From: Streptomyces alboflavus
GTDB taxonomy: Bacteria; Actinomycetota; Actinomycetes; Streptomycetales; Streptomycetaceae
Direction of reading: 5' to 3'
NCBI RefSeq assembly: GCF_000716675.1
Contig: NZ_JNXT01000049.1
Span: 4,519-68,518, forward strand
Length of the DNA stretch: 64,000 nt
Shown: positions 8,804-17,728 of the stretch, piece after piece
Layout of the letters: each line of letters begins with the position of its first letter
How positions within the stretch are numbered: the first letter of the stretch is position 1
Notes under the pieces: generated by a model
Seen by the model: the letters and a program-made list of their open reading frames with translations, nothing else
Databases searched by the model: none
Told to the model about the DNA's origin: nothing
Position numbers and translations under genes: made by a program

Positions 8804-10238
8804 CGAGGCGCGCCGCGGGACTGATGCGGACACGTCCCGTGTGAGAACGGGGCCGCGGCACGCGGCCCCGAAGAAGCCGCTCCTTACCCGGCTGCATGTG
8901 CCCGCGGGGAAGGCGATAGCCCTCGCGGCCATGCCCACCGCCGTACTGATGGGCATGGGCCTGACCCCCCAGCTCGCACAGGCGAAGCCGGGCGTGCCCA
9001 AGAACCCCTTCCGGGACGGCCCCTGCGTCACGGCGCCGGACGAGCAGTCCAAGGACGCCGACAAGGACGCGAAGGACGAGCAGGACGCCAAGGAGAAGGC
9101 CGCGAAGGAGGCCGCCGAGAAGGCTGAGGCCGCGCGCGAGAAGGCCGACGAGGCCAAGGACAAGGCCGACGGCGAGGACGGGAAGGACGGCGAGGACGGC
9201 GACAGGTCCTCGGACGGGTCCGGTACGTCGAAGCCCTCGGGCGGCGACGCGGACGAGGACGGCTCGGGGTCCGGGGACAGCGGCAAGGACGACGAGGACG
9301 CGGCCGACGAGCCCGCCCCCGACAAGCCCAAGAACCCGCTGGACCCGCTGGGCCTCGGCGACGCCATCAAGGACATCCTGACGCCTGAGGAGAAGAAGGC
9401 CCAGGAGGAGAAGGCCGAGGAGGAGAAGGCCCAGGAGGAACGGGCGGCGAAGGAGGAGTCGGGCGACGGGAAGTCCTCGGGCTCCTCGGACGACGACGCC
9501 AAGGACGGCGACGACTCCGACCGGGCCACCAAGCCCGTCGAGGACACCCTCGGCAAGGTGAAGGACGGCCTGAAGGACACCTCCGACAAGGCCGAGGACC
9601 GCCTGAAGGACGCCGCCGAGAAGGCCGACGACCTCGCCGACAAGGCCGAGAAGGCCGCGGACAAGGCCAAGGACAAGGCCGAGGGCGAGGACGAGGACGG
9701 CGCGGAGGAGTCCGAGGAGTCCAAGGACCCGATGGCGCCGGACGAGGACGGCAAGAAGCCGTTCCCGTGCGTGGTGGAGAAGAAGGTCGACGGTGACGAC
9801 GAGCAGTCGCCCGCGCCGATTCCCAACCAGCCGTGGCACCTGGAGGCCAGCTCGCTGCTCCTGAAGGGCGCGGACTACAAGGGCGTCGTGAACCTGAAGA
9901 CGCCCGACGGCCGGACCAAGCAGGCGCTGAAGTACATCATCAGCGGCGGCACGGACATCGGCGACCTGCACCAGATCGTCGAGAGCCCGAACGGCAAGAA
10001 GTACCACGTGCAGGCGGCCAAGGGCTCCACGTCCACGATCCGTAACGGCGACACGACGATGTACACCGAGCGGATCTCGGGCAACCTCTTCGGTCTGATC
10101 CCGATCACGTTCGACCCGGAGCACCCGCCGCCGCTCAACCTGCCGCTGATCTACTTCACCAACGTGAAGGTGCAGCAGGCGGGCCAGTTCGGCGGCGAGC
10201 TGACCATCCCCGGTCTGCACCAGTCGATCACCGACTGA
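8793..10238 (+). CDS. Large exported Lys/Glu/Asp-rich protein of unknown function
   Basis: A 481-residue protein starting at GTG 8793 (GGGAGG just upstream), overlapping the DUF6114 stop. It has a signal-like hydrophobic stretch near residues 40-65 (AIALAAMPTAVLMGMGL, then an Ala-rich site) and about 270 residues of low-complexity Asp/Glu/Lys/Ala with coiled-coil potential. The last 140 residues form a folded-looking domain ending GGELTIPGLHQ. The C-terminal domain recalls the beta-rich DUF6230 neighbour. The charged middle may span or bind the wall. A perfect 18-bp hairpin terminator follows. Confidence 0.75.
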   Translation: MPADEARRGTDADTSRVRTGPRHAAPKKPLLTRLHVPAGKAIALAAMPTAVLMGMGLTPQLAQAKPGVPKNPFRDGPCVTAPDEQSKDADKDAKDEQDAKEKAAKEAAEKAEAAREKADEAKDKADGEDGKDGEDGDRSSDGSGTSKPSGGDADEDGSGSGDSGKDDEDAADEPAPDKPKNPLDPLGLGDAIKDILTPEEKKAQEEKAEEEKAQEERAAKEESGDGKSSGSSDDDAKDGDDSDRATKPVEDTLGKVKDGLKDTSDKAEDRLKDAAEKADDLADKAEKAADKAKDKAEGEDEDGAEESEESKDPMAPDEDGKKPFPCVVEKKVDGDDEQSPAPIPNQPWHLEASSLLLKGADYKGVVNLKTPDGRTKQALKYIISGGTDIGDLHQIVESPNGKKYHVQAAKGSTSTIRNGDTTMYTERISGNLFGLIPITFDPEHPPPLNLPLIYFTNVKVQQAGQFGGELTIPGLHQSITD

Positions 10239-10275
10239 GCCCCGAGTCCCGTTCCGGGAGCCGCGGCACGTCGAA

Positions 10276-10314
10276 CACCGAGGGCGCCCCCTGTCGCAGG
10301 GGGCGCCCTCGGTG
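10276..10314. terminator. Strong bidirectional hairpin terminator
   Basis: A perfect 18-bp inverted repeat (arms 10276-10293 and 10297-10314, left arm beginning CACCGAGGGCG) with a 3-nt loop. It lies between the convergent exported-protein gene (ends 10238) and pyk (ends 10406), so it can end transcription from both sides. Confidence 0.85.
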
Positions 10315-10405
10315 CCGTACGGAAGCCGTCGCGCACGACGTCGTACGGAAGAGAACGGGTCCCGGTCCGGCAACTTGGTCGGGGGCCGGACCGTGGACCC
10401 GTGGC

Positions 10406-11836
10406 TCAGTCGCGGTCGCCGCCACCCAGGTGGTGGACGCGGACCATGTTGGTGGTGCCGGGGATGCCGGGGGGCGAACCGGCCGTGATGACCATGGTGT
10501 CGCCCTCGTTGTAGCGCTGGAGCTTGAGCACCTCGGCGTCGACCAGCTCGACCATCGCGTCCGTGTTGTCCACGTGCGGCACGACGTACGCCTCGACGCC
10601 CCAGCTCAGCGCGAGCTGGTTGCGGGTGCTCGTGTCGGTGGTGAAGGCGAGGATCGGCTGGGCCGCGCGGTAGCGGGACAGGCGGCGGGCGGTGTCACCG
10701 GACTTGGTGAAGGCGACCAGGGCCTTGCCGTCGAGGAAGTCGGCGATCTCGCAGGCGGCGCGGGCCACCGAACCGCCCTGCGTGCGCGGCTTCTTGCCGG
10801 GGACCAGCGGCTGCAGGCCCTTGGCGAGCAGCTCCTCCTCGGCCGCCGTGACGATCTTCGACATCGTCTTGACGGTCTCGATCGGGTACGCGCCCACGCT
10901 GGACTCGGCCGACAGCATGACCGCGTCCGCGCCGTCCAGGATCGCGTTGGCGACGTCGGACGCCTCGGCGCGCGTGGGGCGGGAGTTGGTGATCATCGAC
11001 TCCATCATCTGGGTCGCGACGATCACCGGCTTGGCGTTGCGGCGGCACATCTCCACGAGGCGCTTCTGCACCATCGGGACCTTCTCCAGCGGATACTCCA
11101 CGGCCAGGTCGCCGCGCGCCACCATGACGGCGTCGAAGGCCGCGACGACGCCCTCCATGTTCGCCACCGCCTGCGGCTTCTCCACCTTGGCGATGACGGG
11201 GACCCGGCGGCCCTCCTCGTCCATCACCTTGTGGACGTCCTTGACGTCGTCGGCGTCGCGCACGAAGGAGAGCGCGACCATGTCGCAGCCCATCTTCAGC
11301 GCGAACCGCAGGTCGTCGATGTCCTTCTCGGACAGGGCGGGGACGTTCACGGCCGCGCCGGGCAGGTTGATGCCCTTGTGGTCGGAGATGACGCCGCCCT
11401 CGACGACGATCGTCTTCACGCGCGGGCCCGCGACCTCGACGACGCGCAGCTCGACGTTGCCGTCGTTGATGAGGACCTGGTCGCCCTTGGAGACGTCGCC
11501 GGGCAGACCCTTGTAGGTCGTGCCGCAGATCGACTTGTCGCCGGGCACGTCCTCGGTGGTGATGGTGAACTCGTCACCGCGCACCAGCTCGACGGGGCCC
11601 TCGGCGAAGGTCTCCAGGCGGATCTTCGGGCCCTGCAGGTCGGCGAGGACGCCGATCGCGCGGCCCGTGCGCTCCGCCGCGGCCCGGACGCGGTCGTACC
11701 GGCCCTGGTGCTCGGCGTGCGTGCCGTGGCTGAAGTTGAAGCGGGCCACGTTCATTCCGGCCTCGATCAGCGAAACGAGCTGATCTTCGGAGTCGACGGC
11801 GGGGCCCAGCGTGCAAACGATTTTGGAACGGCGCAT
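10406..11836 (-). CDS. pyk: Pyruvate kinase
   Basis: A 476-residue enzyme converting phosphoenolpyruvate and ADP to pyruvate and ATP. Signatures include RRSKIVCTLGPA at the start, NFSHGTH, DLQGPKIR, the active-site block containing KVEKPQAVAN, MVARGDLAVE, and the Mg/K-site segment ATQMMESMI. I chose ATG 11836 (AGGAT upstream) since it starts at the conserved first strand; a longer frame adds 14 unrelated residues. Streptomyces commonly has two pyruvate kinases. This copy clusters with ackA, pta and pfkA, linking lower glycolysis to acetate overflow. Confidence 0.97.
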   Translation of the reverse strand: MRRSKIVCTLGPAVDSEDQLVSLIEAGMNVARFNFSHGTHAEHQGRYDRVRAAAERTGRAIGVLADLQGPKIRLETFAEGPVELVRGDEFTITTEDVPGDKSICGTTYKGLPGDVSKGDQVLINDGNVELRVVEVAGPRVKTIVVEGGVISDHKGINLPGAAVNVPALSEKDIDDLRFALKMGCDMVALSFVRDADDVKDVHKVMDEEGRRVPVIAKVEKPQAVANMEGVVAAFDAVMVARGDLAVEYPLEKVPMVQKRLVEMCRRNAKPVIVATQMMESMITNSRPTRAEASDVANAILDGADAVMLSAESSVGAYPIETVKTMSKIVTAAEEELLAKGLQPLVPGKKPRTQGGSVARAACEIADFLDGKALVAFTKSGDTARRLSRYRAAQPILAFTTDTSTRNQLALSWGVEAYVVPHVDNTDAMVELVDAEVLKLQRYNEGDTMVITAGSPPGIPGTTNMVRVHHLGGGDRD

Positions 11837-11935
11837 GGGGGCGATCCTATCGGTTTGTTTCGCTTCGGAATATTCCATCTGGCGGAAGATACAAATGGGC
11901 GAGGTGGCGCTCAGTTGCCCATGCGGACGAAGCCG

Positions 11936-13147
11936 CTATCCATGCCGCCCGACCAGTGCATAAGTCTGCGCGGCGATTTCCAGTTCCTCGTCGGTCGGCA
12001 CGACGGCGACCTTCACCCGGGCGTACTCCGGCGAGATCAGCCGCGGCTCGTCACTCCGTACGGAGTTCAGCTCGCCGTCCACCGCGAGGCCCAGCTCCTC
12101 AAGGCCCGCGACGGCGGCCGCGCGCACCGGCGCCGCGTTCTCGCCGACACCCGCCGTGAACGCGATCGCGTCCACCCGGCCGAGAACCGCGTAATAGGCG
12201 CCGATGTACTTCTTCAGCCGGTGAATGTAGATGTCGAAGGCGAGACGCGCCTGTTCGTCGCCCTCGTCGATACGGCGGCGGATCTCCCGCATGTCGTTGT
12301 CGCCGCACAGACCGATAAGGCCGCTCTTCTTGTTCAGAAGAGTGTCGATCTCGTCGATGGACAGCCCGCCGACGCGCGCCAAATGGAAGATGACGGCCGG
12401 GTCCAGATCTCCCGACCGCGTGCCCATCACCAGACCTTCAAGCGGCGTCAGCCCCATCGAGGTGTCCACGCACCGGCCGCCGCGCACGGCCGACGCGGAC
12501 GCGCCGTTGCCGAGGTGCAGCACGATGACGTTCACGTCCTCGGGGGCCTTGCCGAGCAGCTCCGCGGTCGTGCGCGAGACGTACGCGTGCGAGGTGCCGT
12601 GGAAGCCGTAGCGGCGCACGCGGTGCTCGTCGGCCGTCGCCACGTCGATGGCGTAGCGGGCGGCCGCCTCCGGCATCGTCGTGTGGAAGGCGGTGTCGAA
12701 GACGGCGACCTGGGGCAGGTCGGGGCGCAGCGCCTGGGCGGTGCGGATGCCGGTGAGGTTGGCCGGGTTGTGCAGCGGCGCCACCGGGATCAGGCGCTCG
12801 ATCTCGGCGAGCACCGCGTCGTCGACGACCGTCGGCTCGGTGAAGTGCTTGCCGCCGTGCACGACCCGGTGGCCGATCGCGGCCAGTTCGGGCGAGTCCA
12901 GGCCGAGCCCGTCGGCGGCCAGCTCCGCGGCGACGGCCTTCAGGGCGGCCTCGTGGTCCGCGATCGGTCCGGTGCGCTCGCGCTCGGCGCCGTCGCCCGC
13001 CAGCGGGGTGTGCTTGAGCCGGGAGGTCTCCTCGCCGATGCGCTCGACGAGGCCCACGGCCAGACGGCTGCTGTCCGCCATGTCCAGCAGCTGGTACTTC
13101 ACCGACGAGGAGCCGGAGTTGAGGACGAGGACACGGGTGGCGCTCAC
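11936..13147 (-). CDS. ackA: Acetate kinase
   Basis: A 403-residue acetate kinase, interconverting acetate + ATP and acetyl phosphate + ADP. It carries the family motifs VLVLNSGSSSVKY, HRVVHGG, VFDTAFHTTMP, RYGFHGTSH, MGLTPLEGLVMGTRSGD and FTAGVGENA. Start GTG 13147 overlaps the pta stop (GTGA). With pta it forms the reversible acetyl-CoA/acetate pathway. It lies 99 bp upstream of pyk on the same strand; that gap is enough for a separate pyk promoter. Confidence 0.97.
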   Translation of the reverse strand: MSATRVLVLNSGSSSVKYQLLDMADSSRLAVGLVERIGEETSRLKHTPLAGDGAERERTGPIADHEAALKAVAAELAADGLGLDSPELAAIGHRVVHGGKHFTEPTVVDDAVLAEIERLIPVAPLHNPANLTGIRTAQALRPDLPQVAVFDTAFHTTMPEAAARYAIDVATADEHRVRRYGFHGTSHAYVSRTTAELLGKAPEDVNVIVLHLGNGASASAVRGGRCVDTSMGLTPLEGLVMGTRSGDLDPAVIFHLARVGGLSIDEIDTLLNKKSGLIGLCGDNDMREIRRRIDEGDEQARLAFDIYIHRLKKYIGAYYAVLGRVDAIAFTAGVGENAAPVRAAAVAGLEELGLAVDGELNSVRSDEPRLISPEYARVKVAVVPTDEELEIAAQTYALVGRHG

Positions 13148-15249
13148 TGGGCGGTTGCCTTCTCGGTGGGGGACGGGGCGGTGGGGGTCTGGGACTGGAT
13201 CGCCGTGATGGCGACGGTGTTCACGATGTCCTGGACGAGCGCGCCGCGGGACAGGTCGTTCACGGGCTTGCGCAGGCCTTGCAGGACCGGGCCGACGGCG
13301 ATCGCGCCGGCCGAGCGCTGCACGGCCTTGTAGGTGTTGTTGCCGGTGTTCAGGTCGGGGAAGATCAGCACGCTGGCCTGGCCCGCGACGTCGGAGTCCG
13401 GCAGCTTGGTGGCCGCGACCGACGGCTCGACGGCCGCGTCGTACTGGATCGGGCCCTCGATCTTCAGGTCCGGGCGCTGCCCGCGCACCAGCTCGGTGGC
13501 CTCGCGGACCTTGTCCACGTCGGCGCCCGATCCCGAGGTACCGGTGGAGTACGACAGCATCGCGATGCGCGGCTCGACGCCGAACTGGTCGGCGGTGGCG
13601 GCCGACTGCACGGCGATGTCGGCGAGCTGGACGGCGTTCGGGTCCGGGTTGACGGCGCAGTCGCCGTACACGAGGACCTTGTCGGCCAGGCACATGAAGA
13701 AGACGGACGAGACGATCGACGCCTCGGGCTTCGTCTTGATGATCTCGAAGGCTGGCCGGATGGTGGCCGCGGTCGAGTGCACCGAGCCCGACACCATGCC
13801 GTCGGCCAGGCCGCCCTGCACCATCAGCGTGCCGAAGTAGTTCACGTCCGCCACCACGTCGTACGCCAGCTCGACCGTCACGCCCTTGTGGGCGCGCAGG
13901 CGCGCGTACTCCTCGGCGAAGCCCTGCCGCAGCTCCGACGTGGCCGGGTCGATGAGCTGCGCGTCCTTCAGGTCGATGCCCAGGTCGGCGGCCTTCTTGC
14001 GGATGGCCTCCACCGGGCCGAGCAGCGTCAGGTCGCAGACGCCCCGGCGTAGGAGCACGTCGGCGGCGCGCAGCACGCGCTCCTCGGTGCCCTCGGGCAG
14101 GACCACGCGGCGGCGGTCGGCGCGGGCCCGCTCCAGGAGCTTGTGCTCGAACATCATCGGCGTGAGGCGGTCGCTGCCGGAGACCGAGAGGCGCTTGAGC
14201 AGGTCGGCGGTGTCGGTGTACCGCTCGAAGAGGCCGAGTGCGGTCTCCGCCTTGCGTGGTGTCGCCGCGTTCAGCTTGCCCTCCAGGGCGAACAGCTCCT
14301 GCGCCGTCGGGAAGGACCCGCCGGTCACGGCGACCACGGGCGTGCCGGGGGCGAGCCGGTCGGCCAGGCGCAGGATCTCCGGGCCCGGCTGCTCGTTCAG
14401 GGTCAGCAGGACGCCCGCTATGGGCGGGGTGCCCGCGCTGTGCGCGGCGAGCGCGCCCACGACCAGGTCGGCGCGGTCGCCGGGGGTCACGACCAGGCAG
14501 CCCGGGGTCAGGGCGTTCAGGAAGTTCGGCAGCATGGCGCCGCCGAAGACGAAGTCCAGGGCGTCGCGGGCCAGGCCCGAGTCGTCGCCGAGGAGCACCT
14601 TGCCGCCGAGGGCGTGGGTGATCTGCGCGACGGTCGGCGCGGCCAGGGCGGGCTCGTCCGGCAGGACGTAGCAGGGCACCGGGAGGCGGGCCGCCAGGCG
14701 CTCGTGTATCTCGTCGCGGTCGGCCGGGGCGACCCGGTTGGTGACCATCGCGAGGACGTCGCAGCCGAGGCTGTCGTAGGCGCGGTGGGCGTTGCGGGTC
14801 TCGGCGCGCACCGACTCGGCGGTCTGGTTCTTGCCGCCGACCACGGGCAGGACCGAGGCGCCGAACTCGTTCGCGAGCCGGGCGTTCAGCGCCAGCTCGT
14901 CGGGGAGCTGGGTGGCGGCGAAGTCGGTGCCGAGGACCAGGACCACGTCGTACGCGCGGGCGACGGCGTGAAAGCGGTCGACGAGCTGGGAGACCAGCTC
15001 GTCGGTGCCCTTCTCGGCCTGCAGCGCGGACGCCTCGTGGTAGTCCATGCCGTACACGGACGCGGGGTCCTGCGCGAGCCGGTAGCGGGCGCGGAGCAGC
15101 TCGAAGAGGCGGTCGGGTCCGTCGTGGACGAGCGGGCGGAAGACGCCCACGCGGTCGACCTGACGGGTCAGGAGCTCCATGACTCCCAGCTCGACGACCT
15201 GACGGCCGTCTCCCCGGTCGATCCCGGTCACGTACACGCTGCGCGTCAC
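13144..15249 (-). CDS. pta: Phosphate acetyltransferase (long form, DRTGG domain)
   Basis: A 701-residue long-form enzyme: an N-terminal P-loop/BioD-like domain, a central DRTGG domain (about 210-320) and the C-terminal catalytic phosphate acetyltransferase domain (about 370-695, with GLADGMVSG, YSTGTSGSG and FPDLNTGNNTYKAVQRS). It makes acetyl phosphate from acetyl-CoA and phosphate. Start GTG 15249 has a GGAG-type ribosome-binding site; longer frames add a Cys/Pro/Arg-rich tail not found in the family. First gene of the pta-ackA operon, divergent from pfkA. Confidence 0.96.
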   Translation of the reverse strand: MTRSVYVTGIDRGDGRQVVELGVMELLTRQVDRVGVFRPLVHDGPDRLFELLRARYRLAQDPASVYGMDYHEASALQAEKGTDELVSQLVDRFHAVARAYDVVLVLGTDFAATQLPDELALNARLANEFGASVLPVVGGKNQTAESVRAETRNAHRAYDSLGCDVLAMVTNRVAPADRDEIHERLAARLPVPCYVLPDEPALAAPTVAQITHALGGKVLLGDDSGLARDALDFVFGGAMLPNFLNALTPGCLVVTPGDRADLVVGALAAHSAGTPPIAGVLLTLNEQPGPEILRLADRLAPGTPVVAVTGGSFPTAQELFALEGKLNAATPRKAETALGLFERYTDTADLLKRLSVSGSDRLTPMMFEHKLLERARADRRRVVLPEGTEERVLRAADVLLRRGVCDLTLLGPVEAIRKKAADLGIDLKDAQLIDPATSELRQGFAEEYARLRAHKGVTVELAYDVVADVNYFGTLMVQGGLADGMVSGSVHSTAATIRPAFEIIKTKPEASIVSSVFFMCLADKVLVYGDCAVNPDPNAVQLADIAVQSAATADQFGVEPRIAMLSYSTGTSGSGADVDKVREATELVRGQRPDLKIEGPIQYDAAVEPSVAATKLPDSDVAGQASVLIFPDLNTGNNTYKAVQRSAGAIAVGPVLQGLRKPVNDLSRGALVQDIVNTVAITAIQSQTPTAPSPTEKATAQ

Positions 15250-15353
15250 GCGTGCTCTCCGTTTCTTCTCAGACTTACGTCTTCGCTGGTGAGGAGGGGG
15301 AGGGCAGCTCCGGCAGCGCCGGAAATACACCCGATATTGTTGGCTGTGCCCTC

Positions 15354-15388
15354 TTGACAATACCTCTGCGGCTGGCTAGGCCGCAGAG
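15354..15388 (+). promoter_or_regulatory. Putative pfkA promoter with overlapping dyad
   Basis: TTGACA at 15354-15359 is followed after 17 bp by TAGGCC (15377-15382), a plausible vegetative promoter pointing toward pfkA. A 9-bp-arm inverted repeat (CTCTGCGGC at 15364-15372 with GCCGCAGAG at 15380-15388) covers the spacer and -10 region and would suit a repressor site. No dedicated regulator adjoins. Confidence 0.45.
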
Positions 15389-15473
15389 CGGACAACGGGC
15401 GGCGGCCCCGCCGGGGCCGTGGAACAATCGGATCGGCTCACAAGTACCAGCAGCGAGCAGGAGACACAGCGCG

Positions 15474-16499
15474 ATGCGTATCGGAATTCTCACCGCGGGC
15501 GGCGACTGCCCGGGCCTCAACGCAGTGATCCGGTCGGTCGTGCACCGAGCGGTCACGAACTACGGCGACGAGGTCATCGGCTTCGAGGACGGATACGCGG
15601 GCCTGCTGGACGGCCGCTACCGCACCCTCGACCTGAACGCGGTCAGCGGCATCCTCTCCCGTGGCGGCACCATCCTCGGCTCCTCCCGCCTGGAGCGCGC
15701 CCGCTTCCGCGCCGCCTGCGACAACGCCAAGGAGCTCATCGAGAAGAGCGGCTTCGACGCGCTCATCCCGATCGGCGGCGAGGGCACGCTGACGGCCGCG
15801 AAGATGCTGTCCGACGCGGGCGTGCCGGTCGTCGGCGTCCCGAAGACCATCGACAACGACATCTCCTCCACGGACCGCACCTTCGGCTTCGACACCGCGG
15901 TCGGCGTCGCCACCGAGGCGATGGACCGCCTGAAGACCACCGCCGAGTCCCACCAGCGCGTCATGGTCGTCGAGGTCATGGGCCGCCACGCCGGCTGGAT
16001 CGCCCTGGAGTCCGGCATGGCGGGCGGCGCCCACGGCATCTGCCTGCCCGAGCGCCCCTTCGACCCGGCCGACCTGGTCAAGATGGTCGAGGAGCGGTTC
16101 GCGCGCGGCAAGAAGTTCGCCGTGATCTGCGTCGCCGAGGGCGCGCACCCCGCCGACGGCACCATGAACTACGGCAAGGGCGCCATCGACCAGTTCGGCC
16201 ACGAGCGCTTCCAGGGCATCGGCACGGCCCTCGCGTACGAGCTGGAGAGCCGCCTCGGCAAGGAGGCCAAGCCGGTCATCCTCGGCCACGTCCAGCGCGG
16301 GGGTACGCCGACGGCGTACGACCGCGTCCTCGCCACCCGCTTCGGCTGGCACGCCGTGGAGGCCGTGCACCGCGGCGACTTCGGCCACATGACCGCGCTG
16401 CGTGGCACGGACATCGTGATGGCCCCGCTCGCCGAGGCGGTCACCGAGCTGAAGACGGTGCCGAAGGACCGGATGGACGAGGCGGAGTCGGTCTTCTAG
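15474..16499 (+). CDS. pfkA: 6-phosphofructokinase, ATP-dependent group III type
   Basis: A 341-residue phosphofructokinase acting on fructose 6-phosphate. It shows GGDCPGLNAV at the N-terminus, the phosphoryl-donor motif IGGEGT, PKTIDNDI, the substrate block MGRHAGWIAL and GHVQRGGTP. Gly (not Asp) in GGEGT with Lys in PKTIDND is the combination of group III actinobacterial enzymes that use ATP, whereas PPi-dependent relatives carry Asp there. ATG 15474 has GCAGGAGA upstream. It is divergent from pta-ackA. Confidence 0.96.
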   Translation: MRIGILTAGGDCPGLNAVIRSVVHRAVTNYGDEVIGFEDGYAGLLDGRYRTLDLNAVSGILSRGGTILGSSRLERARFRAACDNAKELIEKSGFDALIPIGGEGTLTAAKMLSDAGVPVVGVPKTIDNDISSTDRTFGFDTAVGVATEAMDRLKTTAESHQRVMVVEVMGRHAGWIALESGMAGGAHGICLPERPFDPADLVKMVEERFARGKKFAVICVAEGAHPADGTMNYGKGAIDQFGHERFQGIGTALAYELESRLGKEAKPVILGHVQRGGTPTAYDRVLATRFGWHAVEAVHRGDFGHMTALRGTDIVMAPLAEAVTELKTVPKDRMDEAESVF

Positions 16500-16552
16500 G
16501 CGGTCGCGGCGGCTGGGCGGCTGCGGCGGTCGCGGCGGTGCCGGGGCGTGTG

Positions 16553-16858
16553 TCAGTTGGCCCCCTGGAACCCCAGCCCCACAAGGAGCGGCAGCCCCAC
16601 GAGGATCAGGTGCGTCACGGCGGTCTTCCAGCACCGGAACACCGCGGCGAGGCAGCACCCGCCGACCACCAGCCACGCCAGGAACGCCAGAACGCTCTCC
16701 CGCGCGGCCGCCGCGTCCTGCACCTCCTGCGGGCTCGGCGCCCCGAAGGACAGCCCGGACAGGACGAAGCCGTAGCCCGCGCAGAGCACGACCATGATGT
16801 CGACGACGGCCGTGACTACAGCCACCGTGCCGTCGTTTCGGCGTGGAGCGAATTCCAT
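16553..16858 (-). CDS. Small membrane protein of unknown function
   Basis: A 101-residue protein with three or so hydrophobic stretches: about 12-34 (VAVVTAVVDIMVVLCAGYGF), 52-72 (VLAFLAWLVVGGCCLAAVF) and a C-terminal one (LILVGLPLLVGLGF). I place the start at ATG 16858; a longer in-frame reading overlaps the XRE gene and has no membrane-protein character. Convergent with pfkA. I do not recognise the family with certainty. Confidence 0.6.
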   Translation of the reverse strand: MEFAPRRNDGTVAVVTAVVDIMVVLCAGYGFVLSGLSFGAPSPQEVQDAAAARESVLAFLAWLVVGGCCLAAVFRCWKTAVTHLILVGLPLLVGLGFQGAN

Positions 16859-16905
16859 GCCGATGATTTTCCCCTGCGCGGTGACCAGGGCGAACCTGTG
16901 GCGCC

Positions 16906-17610
16906 TCAACCCGTGAAGTCCGGAACCATCGGCCAGAAGTGGTCCAGGATCCGGTCCAGGAAGTCGCGGCCCGCGTGTCCCGACGCGTCCGCGCCCGCGC
17001 CGCCGCCCCAGCTGAGTGTGCGCACCATCCGGGACTGGTAGTCCTCGTGGAGCTTGCGCAGGGGGCCCTCCAGGTCGCGCTTCTCCACGGCGAGCAGCTT
17101 GCTGACCGGGCGGACATAGCCCTGCCAGCGGGTCGTCACCGCGCTGCGCAACAGCTCCGCGAGGTCGTCGGCGCGGCCCGTCACCGTGACGAAGTCGGGC
17201 AGCGGGAGCCGTAGCGTGCGGGCCAGGGCCGCGGACTGGCGGTCCGTGCCGCGCCACTCGTTGGTCTCCTCCATGCGCAGATACGTCTGGATCTCCACGC
17301 CCGCCCCGCGCGCCACGTCCTCCGGGGCGAGGCCGCGGGCGAGACGGTGCTCCCGCAGCGTCGTGGCCGCGCCCATCAGCTCGCCCGGCGAACACCACAG
17401 CGTCGCCGCGAGCGCGGCCAGCTCGGCGGCGTTCGGCGCGGCGAGCCCGCGCTCCCACGCCATGACGGTGTCCGGCGTGACATGCGCGAGGCCGTAACTG
17501 GCCCGCATGCCGTACGCGACGTGCCCCGGCGCCATGCCCAGCGCCTCCCGGAGGCGGCGCGCGGCGGGGAAGTTGAAGGGCGGCGTGGGCTGGCTCGGTT
17601 GCACGGGCAC
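16906..17610 (-). CDS. XRE-family helix-turn-helix protein
   Basis: A 234-residue protein with two helix-turn-helix-like regions in the N-terminal half. One, around 16-60, includes PDTVMAWERGLAAPNAAELA; the second, around 80-115, includes LAPEDVARGAGVEIQTYLRME. The C-terminal half is helical, without membrane or enzyme motifs. The XRE signature (xxVxxWErGxxxPxxxxL) is clear in the first. Probably a DNA-binding regulator; no target is evident beyond its small membrane-protein neighbour. Confidence 0.75.
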   Translation of the reverse strand: MPVQPSQPTPPFNFPAARRLREALGMAPGHVAYGMRASYGLAHVTPDTVMAWERGLAAPNAAELAALAATLWCSPGELMGAATTLREHRLARGLAPEDVARGAGVEIQTYLRMEETNEWRGTDRQSAALARTLRLPLPDFVTVTGRADDLAELLRSAVTTRWQGYVRPVSKLLAVEKRDLEGPLRKLHEDYQSRMVRTLSWGGGAGADASGHAGRDFLDRILDHFWPMVPDFTG

Positions 17611-17728
17611 ACGGTATGGCCGTACGGGGGCGGCGACTACGGTCTGTTCACACAGGGCTGCGGCTCGTACGAAAGTACGGCGGGCGGGCGCCCTCCACGC
17701 ACTCCATGCGCCCCTTTATGTGTGGGTA

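Noticed and set aside
8616..10373. A 585-codon Leu/Gly/Val-rich minus-strand frame
   Set aside because: It is the antisense image of the acidic/Lys-rich exported protein; the hydrophobic look comes from complementing GAC/GAG/AAG codons.
10430..13333. A 967-codon plus-strand open frame across pyk and ackA
   Set aside because: It runs antisense to two unmistakable enzymes and has the His/Gly/Val/Asp composition of GC-rich antisense frames.
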